Part shown: in pieces, positions 18,424 through 26,132 of the stretch
How the letters are laid out: every line of letters begins with the position of its first letter
Numbering within the stretch: position 1 is the stretch's first letter
Assembly (NCBI GenBank): GCA_963575715.1
Contig: CAUYTW010000330.1
Coordinates: forward strand, 1 to 55,862
Direction: 5' to 3'
DNA: 55,862 nt
From: Gammaproteobacteria bacterium
Lineage (GTDB): Bacteria > Pseudomonadota > Gammaproteobacteria > CAIRSR01
The notes under the pieces: generated by a model
Told to the model about the DNA's origin: nothing
Seen by the model: the letters and a program-made list of their open reading frames with translations, nothing else
The model's database searches: none
Position numbers and translations under genes: made by a program

Positions 18424-19362
18424 ATGGAGCGCCTATCCGAAAATAAGTTAGTATTGGTGACGCGCAAAACGCGGCTGGACGAATTGGTGGCGCGATTTAA
18501 TACGATCGCACAAACACGGTTTTATATCGAACATTTAGGGGCAGATTTCTCTGATTATGTCCACGAACATGAAACTTATCATCAAGCTTTGACCGAAGCT
18601 CGAACTACTCTGTCCTGCTTTGGTCGGGTGCAAGTATTGGATCGGGGATTACTTTCAAATTTTCTGTTCGGCCGTGATGATGTAGTCATCGCGGTGGGCC
18701 AGGACGGTTTGGTCGCGAACACTCTCAAATATCTTTCCCAGCAAGTATTGATCGGGGTGAATCCAGACCCGCGCCGCTGGGACGGAATTTTGCTTCCGTT
18801 CCAGGCCAAAGATTTGGGACTCGTGGTGGCCGAGGTATTCAAGCGGAAAAGGCCCGTCAAGGAAGTAACTCTCGCGCAAGTTACCTTGAATGACGGACAG
18901 AAGTTGCTCGCAGTGAATGATTTTTTCATTGGCCAGAAAACCCATGTTTCTGCCCGCTATACCTTACACGTCGATGCCCGAAAGGAACGACAATCCTCCA
19001 GCGGTATCATTATCTCTACAGGCCTAGGTTCCACGGGATGGATGAAAAGCGTTTTAGCTGGTGCCTCACGGCTTATTACGCAAGTTTCTGACGGAGGAAT
19101 CATCTATTCATCAACCGGAAAAATGCCGTGGAACGCGGATTACTTGGTGTTTTCCGTACGTGAACCGTTTCCTAGCAAAACATCTGCGGCCGATTTGGTC
19201 TTCGGGCAAATTACTGAGCAAAAACCTTTGTGGGTACTCTCGGAAATGGCCGAGAATGGCGTGATTTTCAGCGACGGAATTGAAAGTGATTATTTATCAT
19301 TTAATTCTGGTATTGAGGCTACCATTGTGCCGGCTGACCACAAGGGGCAGCTGATTGTGTAA
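18424..19362 (+). CDS. Divergent NAD kinase-like protein
   Basis: The 312-residue protein resembles the NAD(+)/diacylglycerol kinase superfamily but is not the housekeeping enzyme. The nucleotide motif normally written GGDGT appears as VGQDGLVANTLKYL near residue 92. The second signature, usually TPTGSTAY, appears as STGLGSTGWMKS near residue 198. The loss of the first glycine and of the threonine suggests altered substrate or reduced catalysis. It immediately follows the SPFH gene (three-base gap). A plausible reading is a membrane-scaffolded NAD(P)- or lipid-phosphorylating or sensing module; that is inference. The 3' end abuts a repeat beginning at 19376. Confidence 0.8.
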   Translation: MERLSENKLVLVTRKTRLDELVARFNTIAQTRFYIEHLGADFSDYVHEHETYHQALTEARTTLSCFGRVQVLDRGLLSNFLFGRDDVVIAVGQDGLVANTLKYLSQQVLIGVNPDPRRWDGILLPFQAKDLGLVVAEVFKRKRPVKEVTLAQVTLNDGQKLLAVNDFFIGQKTHVSARYTLHVDARKERQSSSGIIISTGLGSTGWMKSVLAGASRLITQVSDGGIIYSSTGKMPWNADYLVFSVREPFPSKTSAADLVFGQITEQKPLWVLSEMAENGVIFSDGIESDYLSFNSGIEATIVPADHKGQLIV

Positions 19363-19375
19363 ACTACCCCACGCC

Positions 19376-19511
19376 TAAGAGGCTGTACAAAAACTACCAC
19401 CTTGCGAATCAGCATCCTATTCGTATGGATATAGATGAGAAATGATAACGAGGACTTAATCTTATAATTGTATTTTAATAATCAACCGGCTAATTTTTGT
19501 ACAGCCTCTTA
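19376..19511. repeat. MITE of the AGAGGCTGTACAAAAA family (copy 2)
   Basis: Perfect ends TAAGAGGCTGTACAAAAA / TTTTTGTACAGCCTCTTA enclose a 136-bp non-coding interior that is the inverse of the copy at 4425-4561. Its last three bases (19509-19511) are the stop codon of epmA on the minus strand, so the element inserted exactly at the 3' end of that gene. Confidence 0.85.
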
Positions 19512-20483
19512 GGCACGGTCGATGGAAAATGCCATCACCTCGTCAATATGAGTAGCTCCCAATATAGCCATCAATAGACGTTCCACACCTAAAGCCACTC
19601 CCGCGCACGCCGGTAGCCCATGATTCAATGCTTCTAATAAACGCTCGTCGAGGGGAATCATGGGTAATCCTAGATGACGGCGCCGGGCACGGTCGGCTTC
19701 GAAGCGCCGTCGTTGCTCTTGAGAATCACTTAATTCATGGAAACCGTTAGCTAATTCCACTCCATTCAGGTAAACCTCGAAACGTTCTGCCACAGCAGGT
19801 TGCCCTGGTCTTATCCTGGCTAATGCCGCTTGCGATGCTGGATAATCATATACAAAGGTAGGACGATCTTTTTGACCTAAGCTCGACACCACACGGTGGG
19901 TCAGCAACAAATCAAGCCAATCATCACGATCCAGTGAATCTAAATCAGTAATCAGGTTAATTTTTAATGCAACGACACATTTCTGTAATTCCGCAATCGT
20001 TGCTTGATGGGGATCAATTGCGAGATTTTGAAGAAAAATTTCTCGATAGCTTAAACGAATTGCCGTTGGACAATCGAGAAGCTCCATGAGCAACGCATCC
20101 ATTTCATCCATCAGCGTATGATGGTCAAAATTCGGTTGATACCATTCCAATAAGGTAAATTCTGGATTGTGAAAACGCCCACGTTCTCCATTGCGGAATA
20201 CTTTACATAGCTGATAAATCGGTCCTGCCCCGGCGGCTAGGAGGCGCTTCATAGGAAATTCAGGAGAGGTATGAGAATAGAGCCTGCGACGCTGGTGGAC
20301 TCCTGTTTCCCGATAGCAGGTCACAAAACTTGCTAAGTGTGGATCTGTTGCGGTAGCCACGGAAAGCACCGGGGTATCTACTTCCAGGATTCCACGCCGC
20401 GCAAAAAAATGACGGATTTGGGCAAGAACCTTGGCTCGTTGGCGTAACGCCACGAATGAGGCATTCGGACGCCAGTCCGTCAT
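19509..20483 (-). CDS. epmA: Elongation factor P beta-lysine ligase EpmA (PoxA/GenX)
   Basis: EpmA is a lysyl-tRNA-synthetase-like enzyme that attaches (R)-beta-lysine to the conserved lysine of EF-P. It has 324 residues, the usual length, without the anticodon-binding domain of LysRS. Class II motifs are visible: motif 2 with CKVFRNGERGRFHNPEFTLLEWY and motif 3 ACAGVALGVERLLMAI. The C-terminus AFSIDRA matches the family's usual ending. The stop codon is contributed by the adjoining repeat. It lies downstream of efp on the same strand with a 111-base gap. EpmB, which makes beta-lysine, is not in the window. Confidence 0.96.
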   Translation of the reverse strand: MTDWRPNASFVALRQRAKVLAQIRHFFARRGILEVDTPVLSVATATDPHLASFVTCYRETGVHQRRRLYSHTSPEFPMKRLLAAGAGPIYQLCKVFRNGERGRFHNPEFTLLEWYQPNFDHHTLMDEMDALLMELLDCPTAIRLSYREIFLQNLAIDPHQATIAELQKCVVALKINLITDLDSLDRDDWLDLLLTHRVVSSLGQKDRPTFVYDYPASQAALARIRPGQPAVAERFEVYLNGVELANGFHELSDSQEQRRRFEADRARRRHLGLPMIPLDERLLEALNHGLPACAGVALGVERLLMAILGATHIDEVMAFSIDRA

Positions 20484-20594
20484 CAGTGTCTCCGATAAAG
20501 CTCACTTTTTAGGTTGGGGAGGAAAAAGTGCAGCCACAATTCTATTGTGGGCAGTGGTGGAAACATCGTAAGCACAGATAGGTGACAATTTGGA

Positions 20595-21164
20595 TTATTC
20601 TTTAATTCGTGAGATGTATTCGGCGGTGCGGGTATCGACTTTAATTAGATCGCCGATGCTAACAAAGAGCGGGACACGTACTACTGCTCCGGTCTCAGTG
20701 GTCGCAGGTTTGCTGCCGCCGCTTGAGGTATCACCACGTAGCCCTGGATCGGTTTCTTTTATACGCAATACCACCTGATTGGGAGGAGTTACACTTAACG
20801 GAGTGCCATTGTACAGGGTAACGTTACAGGTATCCTGTTCCTTTATCCATTTAGAGGAATCGCCCATGGCAGCTTCATCCGCCGCGTGTTGCTCGAAGGT
20901 TTCGGGGTCCATGAAATACCACAGGGATCCATCGTTATAAAGATATTGGAACTGCATATCGATGACATCCGCACCTTCCAGAACGTCCCCAGATTTATAG
21001 GTACGCTCGATAACCCGTTGGGTTTTAAGGTTGCGGATCTTGATACGATTGAATGCTTGTCCCTTGCCAGGTTTTACGTACTCATTTTCGAGGACGACGC
21101 ACGGGTCTCCATCTACCCTTACCTTAAAACCAGACTTGATTTCGTTAGTACTAAAATTTGCCAT
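20595..21164 (-). CDS. efp: Translation elongation factor P
   Basis: EF-P binds the ribosome between the P and E sites and relieves stalling at consecutive prolines. At 189 residues it shows the three beta-barrel domains expected. The modified residue is Lys34 in the loop KPGKGQ, which fits EpmA-type beta-lysylation, and the cognate ligase gene lies just downstream. The C-terminal domain contains the conserved [20 protein letters not shown] and a [16 protein letters not shown] block. The adjacency of efp and epmA argues for co-regulation of substrate and modifier. Confidence 0.98.
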   Translation of the reverse strand: MANFSTNEIKSGFKVRVDGDPCVVLENEYVKPGKGQAFNRIKIRNLKTQRVIERTYKSGDVLEGADVIDMQFQYLYNDGSLWYFMDPETFEQHAADEAAMGDSSKWIKEQDTCNVTLYNGTPLSVTPPNQVVLRIKETDPGLRGDTSSGGSKPATTETGAVVRVPLFVSIGDLIKVDTRTAEYISRIKE

Positions 21165-21257
21165 AAGTGATCCCGATTAACCCGTACTTAATAAAATAAG
21201 TATCTGTATTTACAGAAAACGGCGAGAGAGTCGCTGATCAACCTCGGACTTGTTTTC

Positions 21258-21420
21258 ACAAGCCACGCCCTTTAGGGCGTGGGTGATTGACGCAATTTCC
21301 CATTCCATCAAAGTAATGGAAATACGAGATCGAGGAGCTGCGCGGAGATGCACGTAAAATAGCCCTTTCGCCGCACCAGGCAACGAAAGGGCAAGCTACT
21401 TCACCAAATGCCCGCGAGAA
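21258..21420. repeat. Structured repeat, possible IS200/IS605-type remnant
   Basis: It contains the hairpin CACGCCCTTTAGGGCGTGGG at 21264-21283, a CCCTTTCG...CGAAAGGG stem near 21363-21391, and a segment leading straight into the CCCCCGGCTTTAGCCGGG hairpin of copy B. The hairpins resemble the right-end structures of IS200/IS605 elements. No transposase can be recognised. Confidence 0.45.
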
Positions 21421-21423
21421 GCC

Positions 21424-21749
21424 CCCGGCTTTAGCCGGGCAGGGAGGAAAGCGGGCGGTTTTCAGAATTAGGAGCCGGTCTTTCCCGGCTGTCAGCCTGT
21501 AAGGGCAACTCGGCTTGCGCCGGTTATGTTTGCCTCGCCAATGTTTTCAACAGCTCTGTTCCGCTAACCGCACTTCCTTAACCCCATTAAAGATGTTTAA
21601 CGGTGAGCGACAGAGCTGCGGACTGGCACGCATCCGTAGGTGTCATGACTCCAAAAACGTAGTCCGATACTTTGGACTTAGGCTGGTCAAGTTCGAACTT
21701 GTGAATTTGACTTCACAAGCCCCCGCCTTTAGGCGTGGGGTTCCTGACA
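21424..21749. repeat. Long structured repeat, copy B (empty site)
   Basis: This is the reverse complement of 4826-5293 without the 141-bp insert. It begins with CCCGGCTTTAGCCGGGCAGG and ends with CCCCGCCTTTAGGCGTGGGG plus TTCCTGAC. The uninterrupted sequence ATTAAAGATGTTTAACGGTG shows the pre-insertion target. It differs from copy A by a few scattered substitutions, so the duplication is older than the insertion. Short reading frames across it look spurious. Confidence 0.75.
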
Positions 21750-21757
21750 CCTTAAAA

Positions 21758-22252
21758 TTAATCAGGAGGGTCAATACGATTAAACCAGTTACGCGAGCCA
21801 AGACGCGTCCAATCACGCCCCGGCTGCATTCCCATGCGCTGGATAACTACTTTTACCCGTTTTCGTGTTTCCTCACGCGGGAGAGCGCCACGAGTTAGTG
21901 CTTGATAAAAATCCACCGCCTGTTCAAAACGAACACGGGAGATTTTGCCCTTCCCTTTACCTTTAGCGGCAAGTCGGGCTTCCCTGGCACTTCGTGGTTC
22001 CGATAGAAAGGTGTGGAGATGTTTCTCCACCTCGCTTTCCAGAGAAACGCCATCCGCCCTGATGGTCTCGTGGAGCAGGGTGCCCGCCTCTTTCAGGCTT
22101 AACCCGAACTCGGTAAGACCAGCCTTGAGCAGTTCACGTTCATGCTCCAGAAAAACAATTTTTTGTGGCCTGACATGCAGGCGGACGTAGTCAGCATAAC
22201 GCTTGGCGACAACGCGGCGCGAGTAACGCTCGCGGGAGTATGTGTCTTCCAC
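21758..22252 (-). CDS. Uncharacterised basic protein
   Basis: I do not recognise this 164-residue protein. It is rich in Arg, Lys and Glu and has no membrane segment or signal peptide. A helical N-terminal half contains FLEHERELLKAGLTEFGLSL, which resembles helical regulatory or accessory proteins only in general character. A basic KGKGKGKISRVRF stretch follows, then a C-terminal RMGMQPGRDWTRLGSRNWFN. The 3' end is adjacent to the long repeat copy B. It is divergent from mltG. Length and even composition suggest a real gene. The start at 22252 is the only clear ATG. Confidence 0.6.
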   Translation of the reverse strand: MEDTYSRERYSRRVVAKRYADYVRLHVRPQKIVFLEHERELLKAGLTEFGLSLKEAGTLLHETIRADGVSLESEVEKHLHTFLSEPRSAREARLAAKGKGKGKISRVRFEQAVDFYQALTRGALPREETRKRVKVVIQRMGMQPGRDWTRLGSRNWFNRIDPPD

Positions 22253-22423
22253 GGATCTCTATCTCGCCGGTGCGGAAGAATGGATGGAAACTACCATTGA
22301 CACGGAGAGAAAGCAAGGCATCCCTAAAAATATTCGGGTTGACTCACATCTCCCAGGACAACGCGCTATTATTTACCGTGATTGTCTCACGGCTGATAAT
22401 TATTTTACGATACTTTTCTTCCT

Positions 22424-23416
22424 GTGCGCGCTTTCTTCTCTCTTTCAAGCATATTGATACTGATTGCCGCCTTCTTCCTTATCCTCGATGCACGAAAATT
22501 TCTCGTGGAGCCGCTTTACCTGGAAGAAAGTTGCCGCTACTACGTGCTAATGCCTGGGATTGGCCCGCTGGCATTGGCACGCGATCTAGCCCGGTACGGC
22601 ATCATCCACCGACCTGTCTACCTCGTGGCCAGAAGCTGGTGGCGTGGTGATTGGCGACGCTTTCAGGCTGGAGAATATCTGCTGCGTCCTGGAACGACTC
22701 CCGATGAATTTATGGATATGATGGTTAATGGGCGCGTCGCTCTTCATCATCTTACCTTAATTGAAGGATGGAGTTTTACTCAGGTAAAGGAAGCGGTTAG
22801 TCTCCATGATCGATTGCAACATCACCTGGATCAGGCCAGCGACGCCGAGGTAATGACGGCCATTCACGCACGCAGAACAACCCCAGAAGGTTTATTTTTT
22901 CCAGATACATACCAATTTCCAACAGGAACTACCGACATTGCCTTCCTGAATCGCGCACAACAGGCGATGCAGACTCATTTGGACCAGGAATGGACGCGAC
23001 GTGACCCTAATCTGCCCTATGTCAGTCCCTATGAAGCCTTAATCCTCGCTTCGTTGGTGGAAAAGGAGACCGCCGATCCAGATGAACGTCCACGCATCGC
23101 TGGGGTATTCATCCGACGATTGCGACGCAATATGCCTCTCCAAACTGATCCCACGGTGATCCACGGCTTGGGGAACGCTTACACCGGCAGGCTACGACGT
23201 TCCGATTTACAGGTGGACACACCTTACAACACTTACATTCATCATGGGTTACCGCCTACTCCAATTGCCTTGGCTAGTCTTGCTTCGCTACACGCAGCTT
23301 TGCATCCAACACCAGGAGATGAACTCTATTTTGTATCCCGAGGCGACAAAACGCATCAATTCTCAGTTACCTTAGAGAAACACAATGCTGCGGTGCGTCG
23401 CTATCAACTTCGATAG
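22424..23416 (+). CDS. mltG: Endolytic murein transglycosylase MltG
   Basis: MltG cuts nascent glycan strands at the inner membrane and may terminate peptidoglycan polymerisation. It has 330 residues with one N-terminal membrane helix (about 5-22), a LysM-like periplasmic domain and the YceG catalytic domain. The catalytic Glu lies in ILASLVEKETADPDERP, and the conserved TDPTVIHGLG and DTPYNTYIHHGLPPTPI blocks are present. The best start is GTG at 22424. It is not followed by tmk or holB as in many gammaproteobacteria; a repeat cluster follows instead. Confidence 0.96.
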   Translation: MRAFFSLSSILILIAAFFLILDARKFLVEPLYLEESCRYYVLMPGIGPLALARDLARYGIIHRPVYLVARSWWRGDWRRFQAGEYLLRPGTTPDEFMDMMVNGRVALHHLTLIEGWSFTQVKEAVSLHDRLQHHLDQASDAEVMTAIHARRTTPEGLFFPDTYQFPTGTTDIAFLNRAQQAMQTHLDQEWTRRDPNLPYVSPYEALILASLVEKETADPDERPRIAGVFIRRLRRNMPLQTDPTVIHGLGNAYTGRLRRSDLQVDTPYNTYIHHGLPPTPIALASLASLHAALHPTPGDELYFVSRGDKTHQFSVTLEKHNAAVRRYQLR

Positions 23417-23425
23417 TGCCCCTAA

Positions 23426-23618
23426 TCTTAGGAGCTATAAGTTACGTAGTTTAACTTTAACGTTTTGATTCTGCTAAAAAATTTAATGGATTATTTTTTA
23501 TAATCGATTGAAAATGTTAAACTTTAAGAGTTACGCAGTTGAAAAATAGGTAGTCATTCTGCGCGAAGCGAAGCGGAGTCGCAGAATGACTACCTATTTT
23601 TCAACTGCGTAACTCCTA
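23426..23618. repeat. Two adjoining MITE-like elements; the second nearly a perfect palindrome
   Basis: The first half starts TTAGGAGCTATAAGTTACGT and is a degenerate end of the TAGGAGTTACGCAGTTG family. The second (about 23524-23618) starts TTAAGAGTTACGCAGTTGAA and ends TTCAACTGCGTAACTCCTA. Its interior is also self-complementary (AATAGGTAGTCATTCTGCG against CGCAGAATGACTACCTATT), so the whole 95 bp can fold into one long hairpin. Confidence 0.75.
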
Positions 23619-23679
23619 CCTGTATAGAATTACAAATTCAACAGCGTAACTTTTATCTCCATTAACACACCGCAGATTT

Positions 23680-25398
23680 TTACATTCCCCAAACGGTAAA
23701 ATTCCGCCCGCGATAGACTTCCTCGCGCCGATAAATTTTTTCCTCCCAGGGACGCTCGGAACGGTCGAAAATAACCAGATGACCCGCGCTCTGTCCCATT
23801 CGATCCAGATATTCCCAGGTTTGTGCCAGGCCATCGGCAAGGGTTCGTTCCAGACTTTTACGCAATATTTTTAATCTCTTAGAGGGTTATATTCCCCGCC
23901 GCTTGCGGCGTACGAAAATACAGTGTCTGATAAGGCACTGTAAAACGAAGGTGAGCCGCATAGCGTGCGAACCGTAGTGCAAAAATACCCCGCCGCTTGC
24001 GGCGGGGTTGTTTATTTCGATGACAATTTTTTGTACGCCGCCGGGATATTTCCAGATAATCATCAAATCGGTGCGCCCCCTACCCAGGCCATATTCGCGT
24101 TCAATTTGTCCACCACCATTAACGATGCGTTGCAGAAATGCTTGTAACAATAATTGTGGCCCGGCTTCCTGATAATCAAAACGCCGCAGCCAATGTTCTG
24201 AATGCTCCCGAAAAAAATTCTGAAATCCAGCCAGTAAAGCATTGTCATCGAGTCTACCATCTCCTAAAAGATACCATGCGGGTTCCTGACTGATGGTTAG
24301 CGTGGTGCTATATGTCAATTGCCGAGGAATCACCTCTCGATAAATCGCGTTGGCAATGGCGAGTTGTCCATTAATTTTATCCACCAATCCAAGATCAAGA
24401 ACATAATCGACATCATCCGGCGGCAGCATTTCAGGATTAGCCTCGCCTGCAAGGATGGGTTCAATCACCCGCCGCACCTGTGCCTCTTGGAGTTTATCCG
24501 CCAGTTGATCGAGATGAGTTTCTCGACGAATGATCAACGTTTCTTTGGCTTCGTCCAATACTTCAGCAGTAATTGGGCGGCTACGATCCCGGCCACTTCT
24601 GGATTCAAAACAGGTTTCATATCCCAGCGCGTTGACCAGCCATGGCTGTCCGCGTGTCAATTCCCACGCCCGCGCCACCGCATTGTCCGTGAATTGTTGG
24701 CCGGTTTCCCTGGTATGTTCAGCGTATAATTCCTCCAATTCGTCTCTGGTAAAATTTCCTAAACGCAAGGATCGCGCCTTGATATTAAATGCACTCCCGC
24801 CCGTGATGATTTCTTTCGTGCTGCTGGAATGAATCCGGTAATCACGGACATCACGCACGCCGCAAAGTATAACCGTTTGCGGAAATTGACGGGGGCGCTT
24901 GTCGTAGCCACCACGTAATTGCCGTAATACAGTAATTAAAGTATCACCTACCAGGGCATCGATCTCATCCAGAAGCAGCACCAGCGGACGCTGATTATGT
25001 GCGCTCCATTCAGTCAGGAGTCCATTTAATGCTCCAAACGCGCCTACCTCGCGCAATAAAGCGGGCCAACGAGTTGCAGGCCAGTCATCATTTAGAATGC
25101 CCCGTGCTCGTTCAGCGATTTCGTTCAATAATGCGGGCATCGCTGCCGCTACATTTTCCCGCGCTGCCTGCCCCATCTCCAAATTGGCATAACAGCATCG
25201 ATAGTGGCCGATTCCATTTAAATATTTCACGAGCGCTAGCAGACAACTGGTTTTTCCGGTTTGGCGCGGCGCGTGCAGCACAAAATATTTCTCTTGTTCA
25301 ATTAATAATAATAAATTATCCAGGTCAATCCGTTTCAACGGATCAAGGAGGTAATGTTTTGACGCATTAACCGGTCCAGCAGTATTAAAAAATTTCAT
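23680..25398 (-). pseudogene. AAA ATPase with C-terminal PD-(D/E)XK nuclease domain, interrupted
   Basis: The 5' part (25398 to 24015) encodes an AAA-like ATPase with Walker A APRQTGKTS and Walker B LVLLLDEIDAL, then a helical linker. It ends with GRGRTDLMIIWKY and KIVIEI, the start of a nuclease core. A 141-bp element (23874-24014) then intervenes and introduces a stop at 23887. The remaining C-terminus (LRKSLERTLADGLAQTWEYL through NFTVWGM) is intact at 23680-23873. Removing the element gives 525 residues in frame and restores the catalytic Asp..Glu-X-Lys as VIEIK. The insertion therefore separates the catalytic Glu from its Lys. The intact family has members in multiple copies in many bacteria; its role is unknown. 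Confidence 0.9.
23874..24014. mobile_element. 141-bp hairpin-ended mobile element (copy 2), inside the ATPase/nuclease gene
   Basis: It is identical to 4979-5119. Both chromosomal junctions can be read, because the interrupted reading frame (VIEI / KILRKSLER) is known from the family. The insert is a multiple of three but carries an in-frame stop when read in the gene's direction. Perfect identity between copies 19 kb apart indicates recent movement. Confidence 0.85.
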
Positions 25399-25522
25399 AT
25401 ATTTATAATTTTATCAGTCTATTTTTATTGACAACCAAAAATCATCATTTCATGCTATTTAAATATTATGGGAAAACTCATTTCTGAATGATCAATTTCA
25501 TGTTAACATAATGAGGTTAATT

Positions 25523-25985
25523 TAACCCAAGTTGCCACCTATCCGTTCTTACGAAATTTTTGCCAATATACTCATAATATAAACACCACTGATGTTTTCT
25601 TTTTTCCATACTTCAGCCAACATTTCTGATATCTCAAGAAAAACAGGAGATAACCGATGGAGACGTCGATTCAATCGACTCCTGCTAATCTCGTTAATGT
25701 ACTTATGCTCGATAAGAAAACGTCGAGCCTTTTCGAAATTTCCACAAAACACTCTTGCCGCAACTATGGCAAGAGTGCAGACCGCAGCATCGACTACTCG
25801 ACACTGGGGATCATCACGATGTCCAGCAGCCTTCAATAAATCATTACAAATACAATATATTATGATAATCATTTCTTCCATCTTCATTCTCCAAGGGTAG
25901 TTAGTCGTTGGTGTGGATGAAATTATATAAAACTGCTACCTTGCAGCAATCTGATAACTATGGATAGGTAGCAACTTGAGTTAAA
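25523..25985. mobile_element. Internally deleted IS982-like element
   Basis: Terminal inverted repeats TAACCCAAGTTGCCACCTAT (left) and the reverse complement of ATAGGTAGCAACTTGAGTTA (right) enclose about 460 bp. The ACCC start is typical of the IS982 family. Inside is the N-terminal part of a transposase on the minus strand. The second half of the gene is missing, so the element cannot move by itself. Confidence 0.75.
25549..25887 (-). pseudogene. IS982-like transposase, N-terminal remnant
   Basis: The 112-residue frame begins with a helical domain, ICNDLLKAAGHRDDPQCRVV, and continues to NFEKARRFLIEHKYI and SRSRLNRRLHRL, which resemble the start of IS982-type transposases. It breaks off near VYIMSI, where the first catalytic aspartate would follow in family members. 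The remaining catalytic domain is deleted. The frame is preserved, so the deletion may be fairly recent. Confidence 0.8.
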
Positions 25986-26132
25986 CTAATATTATAAAAT
26001 TTTTATTGTTGTACAGCTTTTAATGATACGTTAATCCATGCCGGATAATCTCATCCACATCATTTGAAGATGTCATAGATTCCAAATCCATGTAGCAAGA
26101 AACGACGATCATTTGTCGCAATAATTTTCCTT

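Noticed and set aside
21515-21898. 127-residue frame across the long repeat copy B
   Set aside because: It runs through hairpins and into the end of the opposite-strand gene at 21758-22252. The similar beginning in copy A reflects the repeat only.
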